A stretch of DNA of 64,000 nucleotides from Orbicella faveolata (GCF_002042975.1 NW_018149775.1:661373-725372); one strand, 5' to 3'. Shown: positions 35,007 to 48,006, numbered from the stretch's first letter. The notes: a model not told the origin generated them from the sequence alone. Numbers and translations are program-made.

Positions 35007-35879
35007 CTGTAAGAAGAAGACAAGCAAATTACACTACACCTCAGATGGGAGGAACTGAAGGTGGCTCCCTATAGTTTCATGATCGCACGCATGCTGAGGA
35101 TGAAAGCTCAAGTAATTTGTGCAAATCCGAAGGAAAATGTCAGTGTTTTTCAATATTTTATGACGTCAACATGAGCACAAAAAGCAAAACTGAAAGTGAA
35201 TTTTCTCTTGTTTCCTTTGGTGGAATTCCATAAAATTTGGCAGACTGGTAGTAAATATTTTACATTAGTCGGAGCACATTTTTCAGGGAAATGTATACAA
35301 ATTTTTTCATAGAAGTAAAAGACATAAATTTGCAAAAATTGAAAAAAACTGCCTTTTTCGTGTTTAAAATTTGTATCCCACAGGATGCGATGTGCTGTTA
35401 AAATTTTAAAAGATTTCACCAAAGGAAATTCAAGAAATTCACAAATAAAGCCTTAAAAAAGTAAAAAACATTTGTTTAGGCATTTATAATTCAAGACTAA
35501 ACCCAAAATTATTTTTTTTTATTTTGTAAAACACTATTTAATCATTGCTTATTATGTGTAACAAGTTTGAGAGGACTGGGTGCAAAAACAGCATTCAAAA
35601 CACTTGTGCGTGCAATACCATAAATGATTACCCTATGGAGCCATGTTAAACTAACAAATGTAAGTGGAGGATGAAATTTTGGGAATTTTACAGGCCATAA
35701 TTTTCAGCAGAACAGTAGAGGATTTGATTCATCTTGCTAGCCATGTAATAACACCAGTTACAGCTGAGTAAACTTAATGGGCCTGTGTTGTTAAAGGTGA
35801 ACTTACCTGTAGTTGATACAATTTACCCATAAACAGGGCTCAAAAAAAAAAAAATAAGCAGGGCTAGAAACAAAATTGT

Positions 35880-36030
35880 GGAGGTGGCGTGGCCAAGTGG
35901 TTTAGGGTGCTGGATTTGAAAACTGGAGGTCCCTGGTTCAAATCCTCCTCCCTACCATAGTCTGGATTTTTCTCGGCAGTCTCAAGTTTGAATACATTTG
36001 ACATTTAAATAAAGTTATCTATCTATTTTT
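35880..36030 (+). mobile_element. tRNA-derived SINE
   Basis: The head reads GTGGCGTGGCCAAGTGG (A-box-like TGGCCAAGTGG) and, 35 bp on, GGTTCAAATCC (B box), with the paired acceptor-like ends of a Ser/Leu-type tRNA. A tRNA-unrelated body follows and ends in 'ttatctatctattttt'. It sits inside another repeat, whose text ('agggctagaaac' before, 'ttccagcttgcccctt' after) resumes on the other side. Confidence 0.75.
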
Positions 36031-36124
36031 TGAATTCCAGCTTGCCCCTTAAACAAGCAGCTCTCAAATTTTGCTTGCCCTGGGTAAGTCTTAGATTGCT
36101 CGTTTTTTAAACAGTGACAATTAC

Positions 36125-36189
36125 CTGCTAGTATTCTTGCAATGCTGTGGACAACATAATGCACACAATCTACACTGGCTTGTATTGCT
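36125..36189 (-). other. Possible short exon, paralogous to 34932-35006
   Basis: 65 nt on the minus strand between TTTCCTTAG and GTAATT, reading VDCVHYVVHSIARILAG in one of two open frames. A shorter related segment lies at 40255-40276 (reads IARLTDSG before GTAAAT). Phases of the copies do not agree, which weakens a coding reading. Confidence 0.2.
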
Positions 36190-36734
36190 CTAAGGAAAAG
36201 ACAAGCAAATTACTCATGAGTTTCCATGCCAGGGCCCCTGTCCATGGGGCAAGTGAGAATGAAGAGTTACTAGCCCACCAAGAAAATCTACTTGTCCTAA
36301 AGACTGGATAGCACTTTTTATGATCCCTGATAAAGTATCAAGTTTGTTATGTGAAGATCAAGTCTACAGGTGAACCAAAACTTAATGTCAGCCCTGGCTA
36401 GGATGAAAGATGTAATTCAACTCCTTAACAAATTGATGAGTTTTCACCTGCCACCCTCCATGCAGAAAAAGCATTTCGTGGAAGAATAAATCTGGGTCAT
36501 ACCTATAGCTTAGTGTGTTTCACACATCAACTGATCTCATAATGAAACATCATCCTGAAGTTGTCCTTCTTTCCCTGGTAGTTTTTACTGACTTCCAGCT
36601 TTTCTCACCTATGCTTGGCAATCCTGAAGAGAGATGAGTTTGCCATGCTGAGTAATCTACTAGTCTGAACTTGTCCACGTTTCTCTTTACTTGCTATGGC
36701 CCTTGCTTTATGCTTCAGGCCAAATGGCTGACAC

Positions 36735-36935
36735 AGCAAGAGCTTATCTCGGTTTCTATCGCATTAAGCGACTAGGAGTATTTCTACTTCCTCCCTGGAT
36801 GGGTTGCTACATGAAGTACATCATCGGGTTAGCCCCAGCATCGACTACGCCAGCACCCATTTATACACCTGGGTGGAGAGAGGCACTGTGGGGGTAAAGT
36901 GTCTTACCCAATAACACTATGAGACGACCCTGAAC
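36735..36935. repeat. Dispersed repeat (GTTTCTATCGCATTAAGCG family)
   Basis: The words 'cggtttctatcgcattaagc', 'tacacctgggtggagagagg' and 'gtaaagtgtcttacccaata' belong to a repeat I recall as abundant in coral genomes. A degraded copy lies at about 52035-52120 in gene B. The 68-residue frame over it (36691-36897) is not a gene. The class of the repeat is unknown to me. Confidence 0.55.
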
Positions 36936-39900
36936 AAGGCTTGGCTTTGCAATGCTTTACTTTTGTTTCAGGTTACTTAAAAAACTTTAAGAAACCTTTT
37001 AATCAAGGCATGGTTGATGGGTAAGTGCATTTTTGTCATGAGCCCCTGGCTTGGGAGATTGGGCAACCACTCCACACGTTTACACTATGACTAAAGTTAC
37101 CTTAACTTACCTTACAGTGATCTTCCGACTGTCCAGACCATCTTTCCTAGTCAATCAAATGATCTTTTGCTGTTCATATCTGTATGGCATCTGATAGGAT
37201 TAGTCTAACTCCTAAGTAATGAAAAAAAATTAAGTGTGGTTAGATGAAGCTCATGTACAGTTATACAATGCAATAATCTTTGTCGGCTCACACACAAAAT
37301 TACACGGAAGATATTAAGTACCTTTATTTAGATGTTTCAGATGGGTGGGGGAGAGCAAATGAACTCTGCACTGGGTAGGGGAGACAAGTGGCCCTTTAAG
37401 AATACCAAGAAATTGCCTCTTTCCTACTCCCTAGTATTAAACTCAGTCTGGCAGTGAGAAACACGTAGAATGACTTGACATCCAAAGCCGAGCTGTAAAG
37501 TACAAGGAGCCTCTGTACAACACCCCCAGCCATCCCAGTCACCAACCGAGTGGGAGACTGAAGACCAGCAGTGTTTTCTCGCATTTAACTCAGCCTTGAG
37601 TACATTTAGCCACTTATCCCAGAGATTCATCGATCCTCTTGTGATTGCACATTTGCATATTCGAGGATGTTGCAAAAAGCTTTTTTTTTATCACAACATC
37701 TCAAAAACAAACATGGCCTCACAGGTTCTGTTTTTCATGACGTGAACTTTCCGTAATTAGAAGCACAACACAACTTAAAAAAGTTCGAAATGATAAGCAA
37801 TAAACATCAAGAAGATCCTGCTGATGAAAAATGGGGTTATGATGACAGATCCTTCCAGTTGCAAGAAAGTCTGACATCAAAGGTCTCTTAAATAGAACAA
37901 AACCGTACTACCGGCTGTGACGACAATTCATTACAATGACGATTACAATCCACGTCCATGGTATTGAAAATTACCTTTTAGATTGAATTCACCACATATG
38001 TATTCAAATTCCCAGATAGACCACAACACAAATTTGGATAGTGCAACTAAACTTTTGGAGAAGGCTTATCGAATACATCCAAGTCACAATTTTCCATGAA
38101 CACGATCATGTTATTCATGTATTAAATGACACAGACATCACTTTTCAAAATTCCCTGACTATTCCCTGACTTTTCACCGGCAAAAATAAAATTTCTCTGG
38201 TCAAGTCCTGGATGGAAATCTTCCCGTTCACTGCATCAAAGGGAGGGTTTCATGGCTCGGTGCTTGCACAAGCTATAATGTTAATCATTCAATTACATTG
38301 TTATCAAACTATTGGAAGTGTGCGATGACTCTTGTGGGAAATTTGCCTTTAAAAATTTCTCGGTGAGTCACAAAAACACCACAATATAGGTGACACTTCT
38401 TTCGTATGTTCTGACTTAATACATTAAGTGCATTTTCGTTTTTGTATCAACCACATGTATTTTAGTAATCACAGACTATAACTTTGTGAAAGAATGGCTG
38501 ATGCTCAAAATTCATGCACCATGTCAAAAGATTTATCAGAAAATGTTGAATACATTCTTGAATGTTCATCGAACAAGGTTCAAGCCTTTAAATGCAAAAC
38601 TGACTGTGCTTGCTCGACTGAATAATTTTTACCACGCTTTATGTTACCACAGACATTCAAACAGACTGGATCATATCACTCAGGAGATGATGAGCTAATA
38701 ACTGAAGTGTGTTAAAATTTTCGTTGTTGCTATTGGTTGCTAAAAAAATGCCTTTTGAAGTTAAACAACAGAACATTTTCCAATTTTTGTAACTCGCTGG
38801 GAAATCAACACAGAAATATTTTGATTTTTGTGAAAGCCTCACACAGTTTGGTGCACTAATATCTGACAAACATTTTGGCCACACTTTGTTAAATCCAATA
38901 AATCCACATACCCTATTAATTAATTCGAATAGAGGTGATTCATGCAAAAATAAACTTGAGTTTTTGACCTCAAAAGAAATTCACAGTTTTCCCACCTCAC
39001 CAAAGCAGTTGTCAATGTGGCCATGCCGCTGACCAAAGGGATGCAACTTAGAAAACTCTAGCAAAACTCAAGGCCAATCCATTCCTGGAAAAGGTTTTGC
39101 AATTAAGTGACATTTGTAAAGATGTACATGTTTGATATTACATATTCAATCAGGAAAAGAGAAGTTTGCCATGAAAAATTCAGCAGCACACAAACCAAAA
39201 AGGACAAAAGAAAAAGAGAAATAATAGCAGAATAGCCTTTGAACAGGCCTAAGCAGCGAGCCAGGTGAGCCACCACAGATATTACTTTATAAAATGCATG
39301 ATGCATAATGCATGATTTATCAACCTGTTTGTTTGTACAATATGGAAAAAAAAGTCTTTGAAGCAGAGGAAAGCAGTGTGTGCTTACATTCAAATTTGAG
39401 CTCGTGAAAAGCATAAAAATCACCTAGTGCATTGTTGCCTTAGAGAAGCGAAGTGAAGATTTCAAGCTATTCCTGTGTGAGAAAATGAAAGAAGCAATGG
39501 ATAAACAACAGAAGCGAAATAAGAGTCCATGAATACATGAGATTGCACCAAAACTTTCTAATTGGTTTATCACAGTTTGCGGATTGTCAACTTGTTTTAA
39601 AACATAGTCACGTAAGGCATGCATGAGTTATTTTTCTTTTTTAATTAAAAGCCTCTGGAAGTAGCAGCATTCGATGCACTCTTAACAGTTGTGATTACGT
39701 TTATTAAACAGGTCTGTTTGGTCACATTATACAGCAAAAAAAGAATATGTTTCACCTTAAGAAGTGTACTATAAAGCCTAGTTTTATCAAGGTTTGATTT
39801 TGACAATTTGATCAGTTGCTTTGTTTATAAGAACTTCAATGGAGCTGTTCCCAGCAAGACAGCTACACATCATGCAGCCTGTAATAGTAGTTTATGGCAA

Positions 39901-40413
39901 AAGCAGATTACTGGGCAATTTTTCTGCAACCATTTTGTAACAAGAACTAATTTAATGCAATAGCATGGTCTTATTCGGTTATCAGCATCAATCAGATTGA
40001 TCATAGTTTCTTCAGTTTTGACATTCCAAGAAACCACTCCAAATTAATAGCAATTTTAAAAGCCATCCACACGAGAAGGTACTTTTGAAGATGAAACAAC
40101 TAGACCTCTGAAAGAAAGTATACATTTTATAAGATGCCACCAAATCTGTGGAGTTTGGGAAGTTTCCTTGTCACGTAACCCTTCCCAAAGCCTGAGAGCC
40201 TTTTTGGTGACAAAATAAGAGTTACAGAAAATCTATGAGACACTTAAAATTTACCTGAGTCTGTTAATCGTGCAATCTGTTTTAAAAACATACCATCCCA
40301 TTTTCTAACTAACAATTTGATTGGTTTTCGACCGTCCTAGAAACAATCCTTCTTCCTCTCGCACAATGTTGATTTTCTTATTTCTACGCAGCATTGAATT
40401 GGGGGGGGGGGGG
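36936..40413. other. Gene-poor noncoding DNA
   Basis: Many short frames on both strands, none with domain signatures. A minus-strand frame at 37396-37584 contains a hydrophobic stretch (FYVFLTARLSLILG) after an AG. A minus-strand donor CTGTAAG|GTAAGTT lies near 37110. Neither could be assembled into a gene. Confidence 0.4.
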
Positions 40414-40423
40414 NNNNNNNNNN
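40414..40423. other. Assembly gap (10 N) in a homopolymer junction
   Basis: The Ns separate a G run from an A run. Confidence 0.99.
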
Positions 40424-41435
40424 AAAAAAAACGCTTATATGTTGGGACATTCCCTCCACACCATACTTCAACATACTTCCAACATATTTCCAACTGGAAT
40501 GACTGCAATGCGAAATTTCCACCACCATGTCTAATTTCCACAGTACAAGTTTGTCACATTCAGCAAACTTTCTAGAACGCTAAAACAACAATTGTTTCAG
40601 ATACAGTCAAAGGACCACCCTGGACATTCCAAAAAGTGGTCGTATACAAGAAAGGCTCTCATTGTTTCAGTTCAGTATAAACGTTTTGCAACTGCTTAAA
40701 ATCAAGGTGTTTGTTGCATTTTAACATTCTCTTTAATGATCATTAATTTTAAACAGCATGACTCTCATCAAATAAATGTCAGGTGTACGTTTATTTTTTT
40801 AATCCAATAATAATTATCATACAGGGATCATACAATCTAGTTTAGTAGGATGTGAGTAAGATAGCCTAATATGACCCTAAGGTGGCCTCACCTGTGCCAG
40901 AAATTGAGATATTAGAGAGCACACATCAGCATGCTCACCTCCCACCCCTTCCACTCAGAGCCTTGAACAGGCCAATTTTGCAGCCGACATTAAAATGTTG
41001 GCCAAATGTGACAGAAATTTTTCAAATTTCTATTCCAAAACAGAATAACATGAAAAATATAACAAACATACAAGTAATGTTTAATAAAAATGACTGCTTA
41101 AATATCAAAAGAGAAACTTTGAGTGTTACATTTGTATATACACTGTATTGACGCTTCACTATTTGTTTACAAAATTCTCTTTACGGTAGACTTATAATTC
41201 AGCTATGTCAAATATGAGATGGACCGAATCCTCACGCGAGTGAATGTTTTTTCTTCCTTCACCACCAAATTAAAACCTTATGGTGACACCTGTACTGCTA
41301 ATTCATATATCATTATGCCAACAAGGCCTTGAACAGGTTATTATTCACATGGTCTTTATGTGGTCTTCTTAACAAGGTTCAACCACGCATTTTGACGACT
41401 TTCACAAACAGAAATGTAAGAAGGTGCCAACTTAC

Positions 41436-41552
41436 CTGTTTTCACTCGCCGTTGTCCTCTTCAAACACAGCACGTACAAAAGAAAAGCAATTTGAATGCT
41501 GCTACAATAGAACCAGCCAGAAACATAACAACGCCAAAAACGATAACTCATG
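41436..41552 (-). other. Possible first coding exon of an unknown minus-strand gene
   Basis: A pyrimidine-rich acceptor (long T run, then CAG) is followed one base later by ATG and an open frame MSYRFWRCYVSGW with a hydrophobic IQIAFLLYVLCL. It ends at a strong donor (AACAG|GTAAGTTGG). Downstream partners were not found in a consistent phase. It could be a 5' exon of a small membrane protein or a chance assembly of splice signals. Confidence 0.25.
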
Positions 41553-43935
41553 CTGAAAAAAAAAAAAGAAGTCGTTTGAATTCCAATGATCCGTCATATC
41601 CAACAAAATTTTCCAGATTGTGTAACTCAGTATTGTATTCATTGGATCAGTACATGTGAGAATCAGTGACTGAGTGTTTTATTATTAGAATGAGGATATA
41701 TACTGTCTTCTTCAATAAGAAATACAATTCAATTAATTGCATGCTCATCTAGTAGAGGAAACAGCCAGATTTTAATAACAGAAAAAAATCCCCTTAGTTT
41801 TTAAAACATTAGCAGACATTTCCCAAATGACTTAAAGACTTGTCACTGTTCTAATGGACCGAGTTCGTAATGATATACCGCTTTTTTATGAGATCTTGCA
41901 TGATCATGTGGGTGTAGGTATCAACCAAGAGCTTTTATGTCATTTCAAGCAGATCGAGAATGTATAAGCTGACAGTGTGCACATACTGGTACTCTTGAAC
42001 AAACATGGAAGATTCACTATTTACTTGATTTACAAACATTCAATCCCATAGAACTAAAGGAAATTTGGGGTCAAATTTAGAGGTATCCCAACTGAACTGA
42101 TACAATCTTAGCACATTTACAAAAACAAGCTCATAACTCCTAGAAAATTGGCTGTGTGGGGAGCTGATGATACCTACAGTGTACATTTTTTTTAATTCTT
42201 TACCTTAACTGACACGCTCTATCTTTGAAGGCGTTCCGAAAAAGCTCTATCTATACATGTAGCTTCTACTCTGGGGTAGCATAATCAACTAAAACAGTCG
42301 AGGTACATTGTTACCAAATCTGTAAATCTTTGCAACAACAAACAAGCTTAACACAAGCGACCCACCATGTTTGTTTTACGAGCGGTCGACAGAACAGTAA
42401 AATATGTGCCAGTGATTTATATAAAACCGCTGTAAATAGGGTCTGATCGAAAAAATCTTGCTAGAAATGTTGAAGGTAAATTACGCAGTGTTTTGCCCAC
42501 AGATGTTCAAATTTCCATAACAACTATTACACAAAACAGTTTAAAGTTTTACATAATACGATAATCTTAACTAGTCACAAAGTTGCAACCAAAGAGAAAG
42601 TTTTGGTCACAAAAGGAAAACATTTAGTCGCAGATGCAACCATATCGGTCACAATTTCGAGCCCTGTCATACGAAGGTCTGTATGGTTTCTGCTATGAAG
42701 TAGACACCCTGTAAAATGCCGCATGTAAATGCTTTGCTAGTTCAGTTTGCGTTGGGTTTAAAATGTATTTTTGTTAAGTGTCACCAGAGACTGGTGTCGC
42801 TTTCCTTCACATGACTATACATCAATTTGACTTTTGTTCCTTGAACTCCATGTTTAGGTTTATCCCTCTCTTTATTGACTTTATTTTTTATCTGACACTC
42901 TGGCACCACACAATTCAAATTTTCAAATTTTTGTCTGAATAAGGCACACATCTTGGCCATCAACTACTGGTAACTTTTCTAGCGCTTCCTGTTATAAATG
43001 TTTCAAACTTTTGATCTTAAAGGTCACTTAAGTTCTCTAGTATTTGTCATTTGTCAATTCCACATCATCCACCATCCGTCTGACGAGATAATTTACGCTG
43101 GACAAACATCTGTGGATGGTTATCTGATTGTCTAAGACTAACAAATTAAGAATCTTCATGTGTCCAGCTGTGGCTTCAGGGAAGGAGCACAGTCTGCTTT
43201 CCCAGACACCGGCTGGTAATCGAGCCTACCCGTTGTCCCAACCACTTTCGTTATATGCCATAAACCACAATGTAAACAATCATTACACTCATGCTATTGA
43301 GCAGTGTCTATGATCTTGCTTGTTTCATTATGTTTGCAGGAAAATATTTCACTTTATTATATGGCTGTATCTCACAAGGACTGGGAACTACCGAATTTAC
43401 GAATTTGATTGGCTAAAATTGATATTGAAAGCAGTCTAGATTTTCCCATCTGGACCGGTTACATTTTGCAGTGAAAAAGTTGCAAACTAAAATGCAAAAA
43501 TATTGACTATTTTCTTCCAACAATAATTATATATTTATGGAAGTGCCAAAAAGCCTGATGAGAAAAGAAAAGTAAAGAGGATGAGCAGACTTTAACAGAA
43601 TTAAGTTCAACTCGTCACCGTTCGAAAGCAAAATGTCAGCTAGTATAAACCAGTTACATTAAACAAATTAAATTTTCTTGTTTGCCACATAATAAGCATC
43701 TTATTAACCAAGCTTAGTCGGTCTGTATGGGAGAATCTTGACCAGGGTTGCCACTCACCAGAACAAAAAAAAAAAAAATCCCTGACTTTTCACTGACTGT
43801 AAAGCCATTTTCACTGACCATGCAGGTTGACTATTTTGGCCATGAATCAACAAAAATAAGGATGGCTCAGAGAATTTTTAAAACAAAATTGCCTAGTATA
43901 TACGAAAACATCTAATGAAATAATTTGCTGCAATC
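41553..43935. other. Noncoding DNA
   Basis: AT-rich sequence. 42575-42665 ('gtcacaaagttgcaacc', 'ttggtcacaa', 'tcgagccctgtca') looks like the end of a dispersed DNA transposon. No gene is supported. Confidence 0.4.
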
Positions 43936-44548
43936 TTAACATAAAATTCCCTGACTTCCACTGACTTTGAACAGGGATTTAGAAATTCCCTGACCTGATA
44001 CAAAACTCCCTGACTTTTCCCTGACCTTAAATAAAATCTAATTTTCCCTGACTTTTCCCTGACCATACACTGAATTGGCAAGCTCTAGCAGGGTGAGTAT
44101 AGTGTCATATGATGAGCTTTATGACTAATCAGAATGTCCAATCTTATATTCACCTCTGGAAATTATACTAACAGTAGATATCTCATGGATTATCGCTATA
44201 GTTTGCCATTAAAATTGCCCTTTCGTATTTGACTTTGGCACAGAATTTCCATTCAGTACTGTGCCAACGAAATTTGTCTCCTTTGTTCTCTTCAAATTGT
44301 CAGGAAAATTGTTAGAAATTTCAGAATTTTTTAGTGCTGAATGCAGTGAAAAAGCGATGATTTTAAAAATTATAAAAATTTGTGCACATGAAAATCGAGA
44401 CTAATGAAAAAACAGAGTGCTGCAATAAAAATTCAATGTTTAGCTCTTATTAACCAAGCAGGAGGTCTGTATGGGAGAATCTTGACTGAGGTCATGTGTG
44501 CAGACTGAACGCAGAGGTCAATAGGGTTGCTATACACCGAATGCAAAT

Positions 44549-44728
44549 ATGGCGGACCACTCAGTCAGCGCCCGGGACAAGTCACATGAAAGCGAGGCTA
44601 GTCAGGCTTTGATGTTTTGTTTTGACTATGCGTCCCCAGAAAAGTCTTGGTTCCTCGTTGATTTGGTCCATTTTATTTCGCCCTCCCTACACGTTTTTGT
44701 GTTCCTGAATGCCACCAGAAGGGAGTGA
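44549..44728 (+). CDS. Small ORF, left copy of an inverted pair
   Basis: ATG to TGA, 59 residues, beginning MADHSVSARDK and containing SQALMFCFDYASPEKSW, then a hydrophobic VDLVHFIS and VFVFLNATRRE. The frame is matched without gaps by the minus-strand ORF at 45243-45455, with about 37 of 59 residues the same by my count. I do not recognise the protein. It may be a host exon captured in the element, or an ORF of the element. Confidence 0.35.
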   Translation: MADHSVSARDKSHESEASQALMFCFDYASPEKSWFLVDLVHFISPSLHVFVFLNATRRE

Positions 44729-45242
44729 AATCTTCCACAGCAGAGAAAGTGTTTTTTTTTCAGTTTCCCTGTCCGCCTCCGAGGGGAAAACAGACGAGGG
44801 AAAGAAGTTCAAGATCGCCAAAGGAACTGTTTAAGTTTGTTCGTTACATTTCAGGCTGGAAGATCTTAGAAAATGGGTGAGCGATTGCGTTTAGCTCCAA
44901 GTCATTGTTATTTGGCTCAATGCTTTCACTGGTTTCAGCTTTCATTCGCTTGGTTATTACAATGTCGTATTTGTCTCATGTGATTCCGTGCGAGTGGACG
45001 TGGACGTGGACGTGAACAACTTCTTCTTTTGAGACAGAGGATGTCTTTCAAGAGAAGCTTTTTTTACCTTGGGGAAGGTACTGGCCATGCAAATCATGTT
45101 GCAACACCACCAGACACCACACAAGCTCGTCATTTAAAGATTTTTCTAAGATCTTCTATCCTGAAATATAGCGAACAAACTTTATAGTTCCTGCAGCGAT
45201 CGTGAACTCCTTTCATTCATCTCTATGAATTGCATTGATTTT

Positions 45243-45455
45243 CTATTTTCCCTTAGAGGCAAATGGTGGAAGGCTTCTATCCCTTCTCCTGGCATTCAGA
45301 AACACAGCAACTCCTGGGCACAGCGATATAAAACAGATCAGATCGACAACAAAGCAACACTTTTCTGCTGAAGCATTGTCAAGACAAAACATCAAAGCCT
45401 GACTAACCTCGCTTTCATGCTGCTCATTCTGGGTGCCAACCGAGTGGTCTGCCAT
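45243..45455 (-). CDS. Small ORF, right copy of the inverted pair
   Basis: 70 residues starting MADHSVGTQNE, with HESEVSQALMFCLDNAS and a hydrophobic VDLICFISLCPGVAVFLNA, then a basic tail. It faces the left copy. Shared start, shared length up to the RRR region and absence of frame-breaking changes suggest coding descent, but it may be repeat-borne. Confidence 0.35.
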   Translation of the reverse strand: MADHSVGTQNEQHESEVSQALMFCLDNASAEKCCFVVDLICFISLCPGVAVFLNARRRDRSLPPFASKGK

Positions 45456-45854
45456 ATTTGCATTCGGTGTATGGTCAGGGAAAAGTCAGGGAAAAGTCAG
45501 GGAAAACTAGATTTTATTTCAGGTCAGGGAAAAGTCCGGGAGTTTTGTATCAGGTCAGGGAACTTCTAAATCCCTGTTCAAAGTCAAACACTGTGGCGCA
45601 CAGTTGCTGAATGAAGTCCTCATTTATTTAGAAGACATCACTCCAAGTCCAGGATATTTGAAAGGATGGAGAATTTTCAAAATGAAAGCTGTCGCCCAAA
45701 TTGTATTCGTAGTGTTGACAATCGATGTACATGTAAGATTATTATTAAAGCTGCGACTGCATATGTGTATGCACACAAACAATTGTGTCTATGTTTTTAT
45801 GTTTTAGTCTGTTATTTTGAAGTCCTTGATATTCACCTCTGAAAATTATACTAA

Positions 45855-45958
45855 AACAATTATTTGCCTCAGGCTCAGTGAACATTGGTGAATATTCACC
45901 TCGACCTCGTCTTGGTGAATATTCACCAATGTTCACTTCCCCTTTGGTGAATAATTGT
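45855..45958. mobile_element. Palindromic MITE (GGTGAATATTCACC core)
   Basis: 'agtgaacattggtgaatatt' and its complement flank a short centre, with outer arms 'aattattt' and 'aataattg'. The words 'attcacctctg' and 'aaattatacta' just outside also occur at 44150-44170. Confidence 0.75.
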
Positions 45959-46935
45959 TAAATATCAACACAACATGCTCAACATAATTTAAATGTGGTA
46001 TTATATGCTACACATTTGGCGGGTTTTTCATTGAATAATTTGTCCAATTACATCGTGGAAGCAGAAAGACAGAAACCTTGTTGAGGGTCATGGCAGAATT
46101 AACATTTATCCACATTGTAAGAGAATTGATCTAAAACAAACCATACTAAGCAGCATATTGCAAGTTATGGCAAATGGTTTGAACCCAGGAGTATCAGTAG
46201 TCCGTCTTGTGTGATTGTTCAGGTGAGGGTAATTCACAAAAGTACTGTTGCTAGTGACTGACATTTTGACAACCTGAGCAGAAGTCATCTTCATAGTCAA
46301 GTGAATAGGTTTTGTCAGTCAATGATGTTATAAGTCTGGTCCATTGAAAGTGATTGGTCAGTTTAGCCATGATGGTATTGGCTGAAAGACTCATGTAAAG
46401 TTTGTCATCAGTCATTGGTTGCAGGGATACCAAACTGTTCCAGGTAAAATTTAAAATCTGAAACCACATGGAAATCTGATGTCTAAACATTGGCTATGAA
46501 GCACAGTAAAACAGCTTTACTCTAGTTTATTCCAACTCATACTAAGAGGGCAGCATAACATAGTGCCCTTCAGAGGAGTGAGGTGAAATAGTTTCAAAAA
46601 CCAAAATTAAAAGAGAATGGAAAATGACACAACGTCATGCCTGTCACCACAGTTGAACAGTTGATGGGCTGGGGGTTCCTAGCAACCAGCAGAGTACCCC
46701 CCCCCCCACACATTTTTCCCAGTACACCCCCCGCCCTCACCCTCACCTCTCCCCCATTTGCTAAATATCAGTTACAAATTTGGCCTCTTATTGTGGCGCA
46801 TAAGTAAAGAAAAACTATAATAAAAGAATAAATTACCGTGTGGAATATTAAACACTTACCAGAACATTGAAGTTGAGCGTCTAAGCTCACCAGTTTGAAC
46901 TTAAATCTGTTTCTGGGTTTTGCTGGTTTTGTAAG
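45959..46935. other. Noncoding DNA
   Basis: Includes a dispersed-repeat fragment near 46210-46270 (also seen near 6365) and a C run near 46697. No gene. Confidence 0.4.
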
Positions 46936-46991
46936 CATGGCAGCATGGCAGCATGGCAGCATGGCAGCATGGCAGCATGGCAGCATGGCAG
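46936..46991. repeat. Microsatellite, 8-bp unit CATGGCAG
   Basis: About seven head-to-tail copies. They generate Cys/His- or Gly/Ser-like frames on both strands that are not genes. Confidence 0.95.
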
Positions 46992-48006
46992 CACAAAAGT
47001 TCGACCACAGCGCCTTAACTTTGCTTGCATACTTTCCTTCCTTGTCTTGTAACAAAACGAGTCGAGCGTTAAAAACTCACTAAAGAACTGTGACATGTGA
47101 AAGGTGTTTCTAACATTGAACTTTACTTAAATATGTTCAAAGGTAATCAATCTTTCCGCCATCTCGCCACGTTCGTCCCTCTCTCTCGCCGAGTTGGCAT
47201 GCTCTCGGTCACGAAGCTCCCGGATATCTGTAGGTACGCACTAGGTACGCACAATCCCACAACATAAGGTAGCGATAACAGTGATTTTTCATCACGAAAT
47301 TGAAAGTATGTTACATGTTTCTATCGAGTTATAGAAACACTAGTAAAAATTTAGGAGAACTCGAAAAAACTGTGTAAATACTCGCGTATGGGCTTGTGTT
47401 CCCACAGCATTCTCAGCATTTCTCTCCCAAACGTCGCCTCGTGTTCCTGTAACGTGATAGAAACACGGAGCATGTTTTCTGTTTGTTAAGTAAACATGAC
47501 ACAGTAGCGATATAAACATAGTGATGACCGGGTCATAACTTGTAATCCGGTGTATGATGAGATTTGCAGCCTTCAGACCGCAGACTGAAGACTACAAATT
47601 TTTTTTAAAACTAATATTGTATTCCCATTTCAATTATCGAGAGCTAACCGTAAACAGGCTAGGCTGTTCGCTATTTAGACTAACCTGAGTTAAATTCAGG
47701 CAAACCGGAGCGCTATTCAGGCCTAAATGTAGTCTGCAGTCTACAGTCAAGTTTGCATCTGCCTACACTTCCCTTTTACTCTCTTTCCTGATTTATTCTT
47801 GTTTTTCCTGATGGGCGGATGTCTAGAGAAGGCATTAACTTTTTAAATTCCGGAAGAGATATATTGATTTCAGTCTGAGGTATATATAGGATGAACATGT
47901 AGGTTGAATTTTGAGAAGGCTAACATCTGATTTAAAAAGTGCCTATGATTTGACGACATTTTGGCGATATAAGGGTCATATAAGTCACATTTGTTTTTTG
48001 TTATTG
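46992..48006. other. Noncoding DNA
   Basis: Weak inverted similarity between 'ttcagaccgcagactgaaga' (about 47575) and 'gtagtctgcagtctacagtc' (about 47730). No gene. Confidence 0.4.

Larger units (their letters stand above)
43936..45595. mobile_element. Large inverted-repeat element
   Basis: The right arm 45282-45595 is the inverse of two left pieces, 43936-44068 and 44531-44730. All share runs of 'ccctgacttttccctgac', 'ctgatacaaaactcc' and a small coding-like segment. About 460 bp (44069-44530) interrupts the left arm. The words 'gtctgtatgggagaatcttg' occur near 43721 and near 44462, so a direct repeat brackets part of the interruption. Confidence 0.7.

Noticed and set aside
35881-35955. Functional tRNA gene
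   Set aside because: The A and B boxes are present, but the body continues into a SINE tail and the cloverleaf pairing is poor.
46768-47096. Cys/His-rich frames on the minus strand
   Set aside because: Created by the 8-bp CATGGCAG microsatellite.
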